Positions 14,678 to 21,188 of a stretch of DNA of 21,188 bases are shown piece after piece. The first letter of the stretch is position 1; every line of letters starts with the position of its first letter. Below the pieces are notes generated by a model that was given only the letters and a program-made list of their open reading frames with translations, was not told where the DNA came from and ran no database searches. This stretch comes from CAXTTV01 sp964247295. GTDB taxonomy: Bacteria; Chloroflexota; Ktedonobacteria; Ktedonobacterales; Ktedonobacteraceae. The DNA lies in assembly GCA_964247295.1 (NCBI GenBank), contig CAXTTV010000073.1, positions 1 through 21,188 of the forward strand, given 5' to 3'. Made by a program: the position numbers and the translations under genes.

Positions 14678-15928
14678 ATGTCAGGCGAAAAGTTTTTTGC
14701 CGGTTTTATTCGTTTTATATTTCTAATAGCTTTTGGATCGTTTCTTTATGCTTCGATCCATCATCTTGCGTTCTTTTTCCATTCTTTTGAGCAAGATACC
14801 GGAAACTGGACTGGATCATATTTGCTGGCGATTAGTATTGACGTTACGGCTCTGGTATTAACAACCGGTGTAATGTTTTTCCGCAAAAGCATGCCTTGGT
14901 ACGCGATCGCATTTGTCTGGTTTTTTATTATTGCCCTGACCGGTTTTAGCTGGTTGGTAAACTGGGAATATGCGACCTTGTTTCAGAACGCACAGATCAA
15001 GCAAGTTGAAGGGTTTGCATGGGTGAACCCAATTATGGCGAGTTCATTCGCTTTCCTGAATCTCGCGTATGCCCTGGTCTCTGAATTCTTTGGGACCAAA
15101 CAGAAGACGCTGGCCGAGATGGAAGCCGAGGCCGAGCGTCTGGAGCAGGAGCAGGCGGTCCTGGATCGTCTGGCGTTGGCGAAGCAGAGTCGTCGTCAGA
15201 GCCAGATGCAGAATCTTGAGGGTGGCTTGGTCAGTAGTATTGGTGTACTCAGGAAGGCTGCTGGTGAGCTACGGGGCAGATCAGATGAGGAGGTGATAGA
15301 TGTTTCACAGAGCGAGGCTGTTCAGCAGGTAGGGGAGCCAGTACAATCGCAACAGACGATTGAAGAGGCCAGCGTTGAAGAGGTTTCCCCGGCGATTTCT
15401 CTGCCTGTGACGCCGATCCCACCAACCAAGGATATTTCGCCTGTTGATCTCAATCGGACCGAAGACTTGAACTGGGAAGAGGAAGAGGATGCTTTCTCTG
15501 GAGACCATCAGCCCAGTACCGGCGAGTTGGGAGAATTCACACCGTACAGGAATGAGCAGGGGGGAGTGAGCATGGAGGGTGGAGAAGAGGATTGGGTAGT
15601 TTTTGATGAAACGATTTATCGTCCGACAGAGACTGGGTCTCTGCGTGTCGTGCGGGCTGGAAGCGTCACCTTTGAAGAGGCTGCCGCCCAGCTTGGGTAT
15701 TCTGTCGGTCACATTCGGAAACTGAGGAACCAGGGCAGGTTGCGTAGTCCTTCACGCAATAAAAAACTGATTCTTAGTAGCAGCATTGAAAGTTATCGGC
15801 TTTCCCGGCAGAACCGTACGCAGAAAGATGACGAAAGGGCTGAGGATGGTGAGGAGCCTATTGGAAACTCTGCCAACCTCAATCATAACGAGACGTTTAA
15901 CCGTGACTTTGCAGTCACTCTAGACTAA
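14678..15928 (+). CDS. Four-TM membrane protein with cytoplasmic coiled coil and C-terminal HTH
   Basis: From ATG 14678 (AAGGAGG 14660-14666) the protein is 416 aa. Four membrane segments lie at about 6-34, 46-68, 73-95 and 118-138, followed by a charged coiled coil (about 140-175) and a long acidic, Ser/Pro-rich linker (about 200-320). The C-terminal domain (327-375: SVTFEEAAAQLGYSVGHIRKLRNQGRL...) looks like a MerR/excisionase-type winged HTH, with a basic stretch after it. The N-terminal bundle resembles DUF2637/SpdB-like membrane proteins of actinobacterial plasmids; that similarity is my impression. If the reading is right, it is a DNA-binding protein tethered to the membrane. Function unknown. 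It is followed after 12 bases by a Nudix gene. Confidence 0.75.
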   Translation: MSGEKFFAGFIRFIFLIAFGSFLYASIHHLAFFFHSFEQDTGNWTGSYLLAISIDVTALVLTTGVMFFRKSMPWYAIAFVWFFIIALTGFSWLVNWEYATLFQNAQIKQVEGFAWVNPIMASSFAFLNLAYALVSEFFGTKQKTLAEMEAEAERLEQEQAVLDRLALAKQSRRQSQMQNLEGGLVSSIGVLRKAAGELRGRSDEEVIDVSQSEAVQQVGEPVQSQQTIEEASVEEVSPAISLPVTPIPPTKDISPVDLNRTEDLNWEEEEDAFSGDHQPSTGELGEFTPYRNEQGGVSMEGGEEDWVVFDETIYRPTETGSLRVVRAGSVTFEEAAAQLGYSVGHIRKLRNQGRLRSPSRNKKLILSSSIESYRLSRQNRTQKDDERAEDGEEPIGNSANLNHNETFNRDFAVTLD

Positions 15929-15940
15929 AGAAGAAAAATT

Positions 15941-16426
15941 ATGTTGTGGTATCAATACTTAAAGTATGTGGGGGCGGTCTTTTTTAATCTGCTTAATCTG
16001 GTAATGCGAGGAAATCTACCGCCGTTCGCGACGGCGGTAGTCCTGGTTGAGCAGGATGGTCGGTTTCTGGTCATAGATAAACCTGGTGGCAAGCTTTCGC
16101 TTTCCGGCGGTTTTGGGCGTTGGAGCGAGACCCCTGAGGAGACGGCTCGGCGGGAGTGTCGCGAAGAGACGGGACTGGAGGTTCAGCTTGGGGAGATTCT
16201 AGGTGTTGCCGCCGGGGTCTCGAACCGTGTTACACGCATGAGTACGCTCACGATCATGTATCATGCTAATGTGACAGGTGGTGAGTTGCGCAGGAGCGTT
16301 GAGGGCTATCCACGTTGGGCTGATGCGGATGAACTGCGTCAGGAGCTGCCCAGATATCAGGTAGGGGTTTTAGAGGACTATCTGAACAAGCGTAACACCG
16401 GAGTCGAGGGTATTCGCCGGCTCTAA
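15941..16426 (+). CDS. Nudix hydrolase
   Basis: The 161-aa protein has a perfect Nudix box at residues 57-79: G-x5-E63-x7-R71-E72-C73-R74-E75-E76-T77-G78-L79. Nudix enzymes cleave nucleoside diphosphates linked to another moiety using Mg or Mn bound by the RE..EE glutamates. The substrate here cannot be told. An unusual hydrophobic N-terminal stretch (about 8-22, KYVGAVFFNLLNLVM) could be a membrane-associating helix. The gene begins 12 bases after the membrane HTH gene and 71 bases before sua5, so the three are probably an operon. The ribosome site is only A-rich (AAAGAAGAAAAA). Confidence 0.9.
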   Translation: MLWYQYLKYVGAVFFNLLNLVMRGNLPPFATAVVLVEQDGRFLVIDKPGGKLSLSGGFGRWSETPEETARRECREETGLEVQLGEILGVAAGVSNRVTRMSTLTIMYHANVTGGELRRSVEGYPRWADADELRQELPRYQVGVLEDYLNKRNTGVEGIRRL

Positions 16427-16497
16427 TACTTAAAGGATGTAAATAGCGAAATATATATGTGGAAGAGATTGTGGAATATTCGCAGGAAGGGCAGAGG

Positions 16498-17568
16498 ATG
16501 CCAGAGTTTTTGACCAGAACGATTGAGGTGGATAGGGAGCAGCCAGATGCTCAAAGTATCGAGATAGCGGCGGACCTTTTGCGCTCAGGTGAGGTGGTGG
16601 CGTTTCCCACGGAAACCGTGTACGGTCTAGGGGCTGATGTGTTCCGGCTTCCGGCTGTCGAGCGTATCTTTGCCGTCAAGGGCCGCCCCTTTACTGATCC
16701 TTTAATTGTCCACATCGCCGATCTTCAAGGTCTGGAAGGGCTTGTGGAAACGATGTCAGTGGAAGCCCAGAGGTTGGCAGATATTTTTTGGCCGGGGCCG
16801 TTGACTATGCTTCTGCCAAAGAGGAAGCGCGTCTCAGATCGGGTCACAGCGGGTTTACCATCCGTGGGGGTACGGATGCCACTGCATCCAGTTGCTCGGG
16901 CCCTGATCCGCGCCGTTGGCTCTCCCCTGGCCGCTCCCAGCGCCAATCGCTTTAAGCATATCAGCCCAACCACCGCCGCTCATGTACTGGACGATCTTGG
17001 GGGACGGATTCCATTGATCCTGGATGGTGGGTCCTCCGATGTTGGGGTGGAGTCAACGGTTTTGGATCTATCAACACCGGTTCCGCGTATTTTAAGGCCG
17101 GGTGGTGTGAGTCTGGAAGCTTTGCGCGCGGTACTGCCCGCTGTTCAGGTGCGCCCATCCCCTGCATCATTCGCCCTGGATGATGACGAAGAGCGGATGC
17201 AGGCTCCTGGGCAGATGCTGACGCATTATGCGCCGATGATCCCTCTGTTTCTTTTTGAGGAAGGCCCTGACATGTATGCGAGGATGCAGGCTGATCTGCA
17301 ACGGCGGCAGCGGTCAGGCGAGCGGGTTGGCTTGCTGGTCGCCGATGAGGATCTTCCGGTTTTTCAGTCAAGTGGTGCTGTGCTTGAAGCCGTTGGGAGC
17401 CTTCACCAGCCGGAGCAGATCGCGGCTGCGCTTTTTGCCGGATTGCGAAATTTGGAGGGTGCGGGGGTACATGTGATTTTGAGTCGTACCTTTCATGAAC
17501 AGGGGATGGGACTGGCGATCCAGGACCGTTTATTCAAGGCAGCGAGCAGCAAAATTGTACAAAGGTAA
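16498..17568 (+). CDS. sua5: L-threonylcarbamoyladenylate synthase, Sua5 long form
   Basis: The enzyme makes threonylcarbamoyl-AMP from threonine, bicarbonate and ATP for the t6A37 modification of ANN-decoding tRNAs. From ATG 16498 it is 356 aa: a YrdC domain (about 15-205) with PTETVYGLG (37-45), KGRP (61-64), PSAN (147-150) and SPTT (156-159), the Sua5 linker GQMLTHYAPMIPL (238-250) and the C-terminal Sua5 domain ending AIQDRLFKAA (340-349). The length fits Sua5 rather than the short TsaC. AGGAAGG (16483-16489) supports this start over an in-frame GTG at 16459. It converges on the PucR gene with an 11-base gap and no hairpin. It shares the window with miaB, another modifier of tRNA position 37, on the opposite strand. 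Confidence 0.95.
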   Translation: MPEFLTRTIEVDREQPDAQSIEIAADLLRSGEVVAFPTETVYGLGADVFRLPAVERIFAVKGRPFTDPLIVHIADLQGLEGLVETMSVEAQRLADIFWPGPLTMLLPKRKRVSDRVTAGLPSVGVRMPLHPVARALIRAVGSPLAAPSANRFKHISPTTAAHVLDDLGGRIPLILDGGSSDVGVESTVLDLSTPVPRILRPGGVSLEALRAVLPAVQVRPSPASFALDDDEERMQAPGQMLTHYAPMIPLFLFEEGPDMYARMQADLQRRQRSGERVGLLVADEDLPVFQSSGAVLEAVGSLHQPEQIAAALFAGLRNLEGAGVHVILSRTFHEQGMGLAIQDRLFKAASSKIVQR

Positions 17569-17579
17569 ATAGTTGAGGG

Positions 17580-19193
17580 TCAGTGGCCCTGCATTTTCCA
17601 GATTTTAAGCGCGATTTGCAGAGAGAGGCGTAGTTCCGCGTCTTCCAGGGAGCGCCCGAGCAGCTCTTCAATGCGGCCCAGTCGGTACAGTAACGAGTTG
17701 CGGTGCAGGTGCATATTGCGAGCAGTCTCACTCAGATTGCCATTATAACGAAAGAAGCCCTCAAGAGTTTCGAGCAGCGTATGATCCCCTCGGCTGTTAT
17801 TCTCAAGCAGTGGTCCCAGCATCTCCTGACAGAAATCATTGAGCTCCTCCTGTCCATAGAGATAGAAGAGCAAGCGATAGATGCCCAGGTGCGCGAATGA
17901 ATGGATGCGACCATCGCCAAACAGCTTCTGGCCGATCTCCAGTGCCTGTTGAGCTTGAAGAAAGGATCGGGGGATCAGAGCGAGATCCGTCGCGATTCTG
18001 CCTATGCCGCCCGAGATATGAGGGAGATGATCTGTTTGTATGTGAGCACGTGCGAGTAAGCGTTCCAGTCGGGTAAAGACTTGGCGTTCCCCTGTTTCTT
18101 CAGGCCCATCTTCTCTCTGTGGGAGGAGAGCGATAAGCCGGTGGTTGTCGATAGAGATCCAGGCATCAGGCCAGAGGCGGATTAATTCTTCTCTGAGGCG
18201 GCGGCTCCATTGAGCCTGAGGGCTGCCGTGAGACATTTCCGGCTCATTAGAGCCTATCTCAAATAACAGAACGATTTGTGGTGAGGTCAGATCGTATCCA
18301 AGTAAACGCGCGCGAGCCTGCATCTCTTCGATCTGCTGATAGTTGCCCTGGAGCACATCCATTAGAGCCTCAGTCTGATAGCGGTTTTCGACCTCGGTCC
18401 GCTCCCGTTCGCGTGCCACCTCCAGTGCCAGGATTGGCGCGACCTGACCCAGGACTATTCTTTCAAAATAGCCCAGTTCACCTTCACGGCCAATAAACGC
18501 AAGGTACCCCACAGTCTCATAGCGGATCATAATTGGAGCAGTAATTCGAGAGAGCCCATAATTTGCCAGGGCCTTCTCGTTTGTCGGATCTTCTAGAGAA
18601 AAGGATTGGTTTGGGGAAGGAGAGACGCAGAGGCGAAGCGTCTCATAGGCATTCTGGACCACAATCCATTTATTGATCGCGGCAGCCAGGTTCTCGCAGA
18701 TGCCCTGAATCCCGACGCCCTGAACGCTGAGCTGCATCAACTGATGTGAGAGCTCAATTGCCTGTCGCTCGATCTCACCGCGATAGTTAACCACAAACGT
18801 AATAATCTCACGTTCGATCTCTTCAATCAGAGTAGAAAGTGGGAGTTGGATCAGAGGGAGGTGGAGTTGGTTAGCAAGGGCAATTGCATCGTTTCCAAGG
18901 GCCTCGCGAGAAGGGGCAGCGACCGCGATAGCCGCCACCCCTTCCTGATGCAGACTTTTTAACAGCCTGGGTAGAGTTTCCCCGATCCGTCTGAGTTGTG
19001 AAAGGGTCAGAAGAGCAAATTCACCGCCACGGATACTTTCAAAGGCTGGGAGACGAGCGCGCATATGGCAGGACCAGGTAACGCGTCGCTCCAGCCCATC
19101 GCCGCCTGCCACAAGCTGAGCCTCGCGTGAGGCTAGCAACGTCAGGATATTGCGTACAGACGCGGAGGAGGCGGATGGTAGTGAAGCTGTCAT
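17580..19193 (-). CDS. PucR-family transcriptional regulator
   Basis: The 537-aa protein has an N-terminal PucR-type ligand domain (about 15-135, with SVRNILTL and VAAIAVAAPSRE), a GAF-like middle (about 140-290), a CdaR/GGDEF-like region (about 310-440) and the C-terminal PucR HTH (about 475-532: LLETLEGFFRYNGNLSETA then HLHRNSLLYRLGRIEELLG). The order is that of PucR/CdaR regulators, which commonly control purine, allantoin, sugar-acid or amino-acid catabolism. The target is not evident, since no catabolic genes adjoin it. ATG 19193 has a GAGGGGAG ribosome site. It is the last gene of the minus-strand run from miaB, 39 bases after the small basic ORF, and may be co-transcribed with it. Confidence 0.9.
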   Translation of the reverse strand: MTASLPSASSASVRNILTLLASREAQLVAGGDGLERRVTWSCHMRARLPAFESIRGGEFALLTLSQLRRIGETLPRLLKSLHQEGVAAIAVAAPSREALGNDAIALANQLHLPLIQLPLSTLIEEIEREIITFVVNYRGEIERQAIELSHQLMQLSVQGVGIQGICENLAAAINKWIVVQNAYETLRLCVSPSPNQSFSLEDPTNEKALANYGLSRITAPIMIRYETVGYLAFIGREGELGYFERIVLGQVAPILALEVARERERTEVENRYQTEALMDVLQGNYQQIEEMQARARLLGYDLTSPQIVLLFEIGSNEPEMSHGSPQAQWSRRLREELIRLWPDAWISIDNHRLIALLPQREDGPEETGERQVFTRLERLLARAHIQTDHLPHISGGIGRIATDLALIPRSFLQAQQALEIGQKLFGDGRIHSFAHLGIYRLLFYLYGQEELNDFCQEMLGPLLENNSRGDHTLLETLEGFFRYNGNLSETARNMHLHRNSLLYRLGRIEELLGRSLEDAELRLSLQIALKIWKMQGH

Positions 19194-19232
19194 GCTCCCC
19201 TCTCTTGTTGCCAGGGCTGTTCGGGAAAATTG

Positions 19233-19346
19233 TTAGCGGCGTGCAGTAGTAGTAGTAGTAGAGCTTTTCTGAGCTTTGGCCTTCTCGTGCAGCTTTTTAG
19301 CCCGAGTGCGATGTTTGCTCCAGGCAACTCTTTTTGCTTTGTTCAT
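19233..19346 (-). CDS. Small, highly basic 37-aa protein
   Basis: A short ORF on the minus strand starts at ATG 19346 with a good ribosome site (AAGAAGGAAG, 19351-19360) and ends at TAA 19233. The product begins MNKAKRVAWSKHRTRAKKL and is about one third Lys/Arg, with a single Trp. It ends in five Thr encoded by a perfect (ACT)5 tract, then ARR. Composition and size resemble small ribosome- or nucleic-acid-associated proteins; I cannot assign a family. It sits between the TPR/HIRAN-like gene (47-base gap) and the PucR gene, in the same direction. Real rather than chance is supported by the ribosome site, spacing and strong amino-acid bias. Confidence 0.65.
   Translation of the reverse strand: MNKAKRVAWSKHRTRAKKLHEKAKAQKSSTTTTTARR
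19245..19260. repeat. Short (AGT)n trinucleotide tract in the small basic gene
   Basis: Five tandem AGT triplets (ACT on the coding strand) encode Thr30-Thr34 of the 37-aa protein. Length changes would keep the frame, so this is not a phase-variation switch. Confidence 0.7.
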
Positions 19347-19393
19347 AATGCTTCCTTCTTTCTATCGTATTAGTAAAGATAGTGGATGCGAGA

Positions 19394-20206
19394 TTACTCT
19401 TCGCTTTCAACAGTGCCGTCGAAATCCATTTCCGACATCTCCTCACCATCGTCTCCACCGTCGTAGTATTCATCCTCATTGGTCATATCTTCATCATCGT
19501 CTCGATCGTAGCGCAGCATACTTTCTTTTGTATAGGCGCGGATCGTATCGCCAGTGCCGGCACCGGGGAAGCTGACCTTATTTGAGTTGCTGGGGTGTTG
19601 ATACTCCTCAACAATGCGTAATTGAACCACCCCTTTATCCACCAGCTTAATGGAAGCGGAATAGCGGTTCCCATCATGGATTAGACCAATTAGGCGGTTT
19701 GTTAGACGAGGCTCTACCTGGCCAATTTGTTCACCTGACGAAGTTTTCACCAGGAGGGAGCGACTGCGTACCTCCAGATCCACAACATCGCCTGTGGAGA
19801 GTTTGACTAGAGTCGAGACTGGAGCCAGATTGACCAACTGGGTCACACCACTTTTGCCCGTCTCACCAATAGAGTGGAGGGGATTGATGCGCCCGACCCC
19901 TTTTTGAGGGGTAGCCGTCTCCTGAATAGCGGCCAGACGATCCAGATTTTTTTTCGCGATCGTATTGTTAGGGCTATATTTAAGGGTTTGAGAGTAAGCC
20001 TCACGGGCCTCGGCATATTGTCCTAACTCGCTATGAGCTTTTCCCAGACGATTAAAAGCATCGGGCTCGGTTGGAAAAAGCTCCAGAATATTGAGATTTG
20101 TTTTTACCGCCTCATCCCACTGACTGCTCAGTGCCTGTTGGATCGCCTGATCGGTCCAGACCTTTTTGAGCCGCAGCTTCTCTTCGGCGGATTGCATCTG
20201 TGTCAT
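19394..20206 (-). CDS. TPR protein with HIRAN-like middle domain and acidic tail
   Basis: The 270-aa protein has TPR repeats at about 20-95 (QWDEAVKTNLNILELFPTEP, AFNRLGKAHSELGQYAEARE, AYSQTLKYSPNNTIAKKNL), a beta-rich region at about 128-202 and an extremely acidic tail (232-270, mostly D/E). The middle segment (IGQVEPRLTNRLIGLIHDGN, then RYSASI) resembles the HIRAN fold, which binds DNA ends in helicase-linked proteins; this is a tentative match by eye. ATG 20206 has a GGAGG ribosome site. It follows miaB by 41 bases in the same direction. The function is unknown; the acidic tail could mimic nucleic acid or bind a basic partner, such as the neighbouring small basic protein, which is speculation. 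Confidence 0.75.
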   Translation of the reverse strand: MTQMQSAEEKLRLKKVWTDQAIQQALSSQWDEAVKTNLNILELFPTEPDAFNRLGKAHSELGQYAEAREAYSQTLKYSPNNTIAKKNLDRLAAIQETATPQKGVGRINPLHSIGETGKSGVTQLVNLAPVSTLVKLSTGDVVDLEVRSRSLLVKTSSGEQIGQVEPRLTNRLIGLIHDGNRYSASIKLVDKGVVQLRIVEEYQHPSNSNKVSFPGAGTGDTIRAYTKESMLRYDRDDDEDMTNEDEYYDGGDDGEEMSEMDFDGTVESEE

Positions 20207-20247
20207 CGAACGCCTCCGTCACACAAAATTGTAGATTCGTTTGCCTA

Positions 20248-21188
20248 TTATATCTTAACAATGCAACCTTGCAAGGACCATGCCGTAGTGCGCTCAATTT
20301 TCACCTGAACAGTATCGCCGATCCAGACCTGATGGCGTAACCCTGTTTGCTCATCCACCTGGGGGAAAAAGACCAGCTTATTAGCGGGATCTCGTCCCTT
20401 CCAGAGAGAGCGGCCATGCGAGATATTCTCTTCCTCGATCAGAACCGGCTCCTCGCGTCCGATGTAGCCCTGGTTAATCTCATAGGCAATCTTCGCCTGA
20501 ACCTCTTCCAGAGCGTGTAGGCGGCGTTTCTTTTCAGCGAGTGGAACATCATCCTCCCAGCGAGACGAGACCGTTCCAACTCGTGGAGAATAGGCGGCGA
20601 CATGCACCACATCGAAGCGGATCTCTTGTAATAGATCCAGAGTATGTTGGAACTCCTCTTCGGTCTCGCCACAGAAGCCCACAATAATATCGGTCGAGAG
20701 AGAGACCTCAGGCCACCACTGGCGCAGTTTCGCGATCAGCGTCTTATATTCCTCAATGGAATAGCCGCGCTTCATCCGTTTAAGCATCGCATCATCGCCG
20801 GCCTGGACCGGAATATTCACATGCTCCATCACCTTGGGGAGGGCCGCCATCCGCTTAATCATGCTATCGGTCATATGGCGGGGATAGGAAGTCATAAAGC
20901 GAATACGCTCCAGCCCCTCAATCTCACTCAGGTTTGTCATTAGATCGGCGAGATCGGGTTTCTCAGGGAGATCCAGACCATAAGCCTCAATCGTCTGACC
21001 GAGCAGAGTCAGCTCTTTTGCCCCTTTATCGACCAGAGTACGCGCCTCGATCAGCAGCTCATCCATGGGGCGGCTGCGCTCGCGGCCCCGGCGGTAGGGG
21101 ACAATGCAGTAGGTACAGACCTTATTGCAGCCAAGGATAATCGGGAGCCACGCCGTTGGACTCACCTTCGCGGGCTCGATTTTGGTAG
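20248..21188 (-). CDS. miaB: tRNA 2-methylthio-N6-isopentenyladenosine synthase MiaB (N-terminus off window)
   Basis: This is a radical-SAM methylthiotransferase that adds the 2-methylthio group to i6A37 in tRNA. Visible are the radical-SAM cluster motif GCNKVCTYCIVPYRRGRE (C-x3-C-x2-C), LLGQTIEAYG, MTSYPRHM, PVQAGDDAMLKRMKRGY, DIIVGFCGETEEEF, AAYSPRVGT, and a C-terminal TRAM domain (about the last 75 residues: YIGREEPVLIEEENI to GDTVQVKI). The frame stays open through the right edge (TKIEPAKVSP...), and the N-terminal UPF0004 domain with the second Fe-S site lies beyond it, so the GTG at 21165 is not the start. Q in LLGQTIEAYG, where N is common (LLGQNVNSYG), is a minor difference, so the MtaB/RimO alternatives were weighed; MiaB fits best. 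It leads the TPR/small-ORF/PucR run. Confidence 0.88.
   Translation of the reverse strand, partial: TKIEPAKVSPTAWLPIILGCNKVCTYCIVPYRRGRERSRPMDELLIEARTLVDKGAKELTLLGQTIEAYGLDLPEKPDLADLMTNLSEIEGLERIRFMTSYPRHMTDSMIKRMAALPKVMEHVNIPVQAGDDAMLKRMKRGYSIEEYKTLIAKLRQWWPEVSLSTDIIVGFCGETEEEFQHTLDLLQEIRFDVVHVAAYSPRVGTVSSRWEDDVPLAEKKRRLHALEEVQAKIAYEINQGYIGREEPVLIEEENISHGRSLWKGRDPANKLVFFPQVDEQTGLRHQVWIGDTVQVKIERTTAWSLQGCIVKI

Noticed and set aside
19245..19260. Phase-variable microsatellite or start of a CRISPR-like array
   Set aside because: Only five triplets, in frame within a small gene, and no spacers.

Overview
The window reads as a chromosomal segment of a free-living, probably monoderm bacterium. 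Moderate G+C, the mix of families (CPBP protease, LLM oxidoreductase, LevR-type regulator, PucR regulator, YtxH-like and TPR proteins) and short GC-rich dispersed palindromes suggest Chloroflexota, perhaps Ktedonobacteria. That placement is inference from gene style. The window has no rRNA, tRNA or CRISPR that I can see.

Layout. 1-2331 (+): the tail of an XRE-HTH/TPR-like regulator, then a CoiA-like nuclease, probably one operon. 2463-3058 (+): a YtxH-type protein with LEA-like 11-residue repeats and a strong terminator. 3092-4541 (-): a decaying locus, with a CPBP membrane protease interrupted by two in-frame TAG codons behind a palindromic operator, and the C-terminal remnant of an ABC-transporter ATPase. 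4659-5609 (-): an F420/FMN LLM-class oxidoreductase. 5802-5904: a 103-bp MITE-like palindromic element in the leader of the next gene.

5927-14472 (+) is a sugar-uptake region. A 1037-aa LevR-like sigma-54 activator (HTH, AAA+ with GAYTGA, PRD, EIIA-Man-like, EIIB-like, PRD) is followed by a consensus -24/-12 sigma-54 promoter (TGGCAC-N5-TTGCA, 9082-9097) and by the PTS genes EIIB and EIIC of the lactose/cellobiose family. Behind hairpins lies a XylFGH-type ABC importer (lipoprotein, single-domain ATPase, permease) ending in a strong terminator. No stand-alone EIIA is present.

14678-17568 (+): a four-TM protein with a cytoplasmic coiled coil, acidic linker and MerR/excisionase-type HTH, then a Nudix hydrolase and a long-form Sua5 tRNA t6A synthase. 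17580-21188 (-): a likely operon running miaB (N-terminus off the right edge), a TPR/HIRAN-like protein with an acidic tail, a 37-codon basic small protein, and a PucR-family regulator that converges on sua5.

The most interesting unit is the sigma-54/LevR-controlled PTS: regulator, promoter and targets are all visible, but the partner EIIA is missing. The membrane-anchored HTH protein and the multiply nonsense-mutated protease locus come next.
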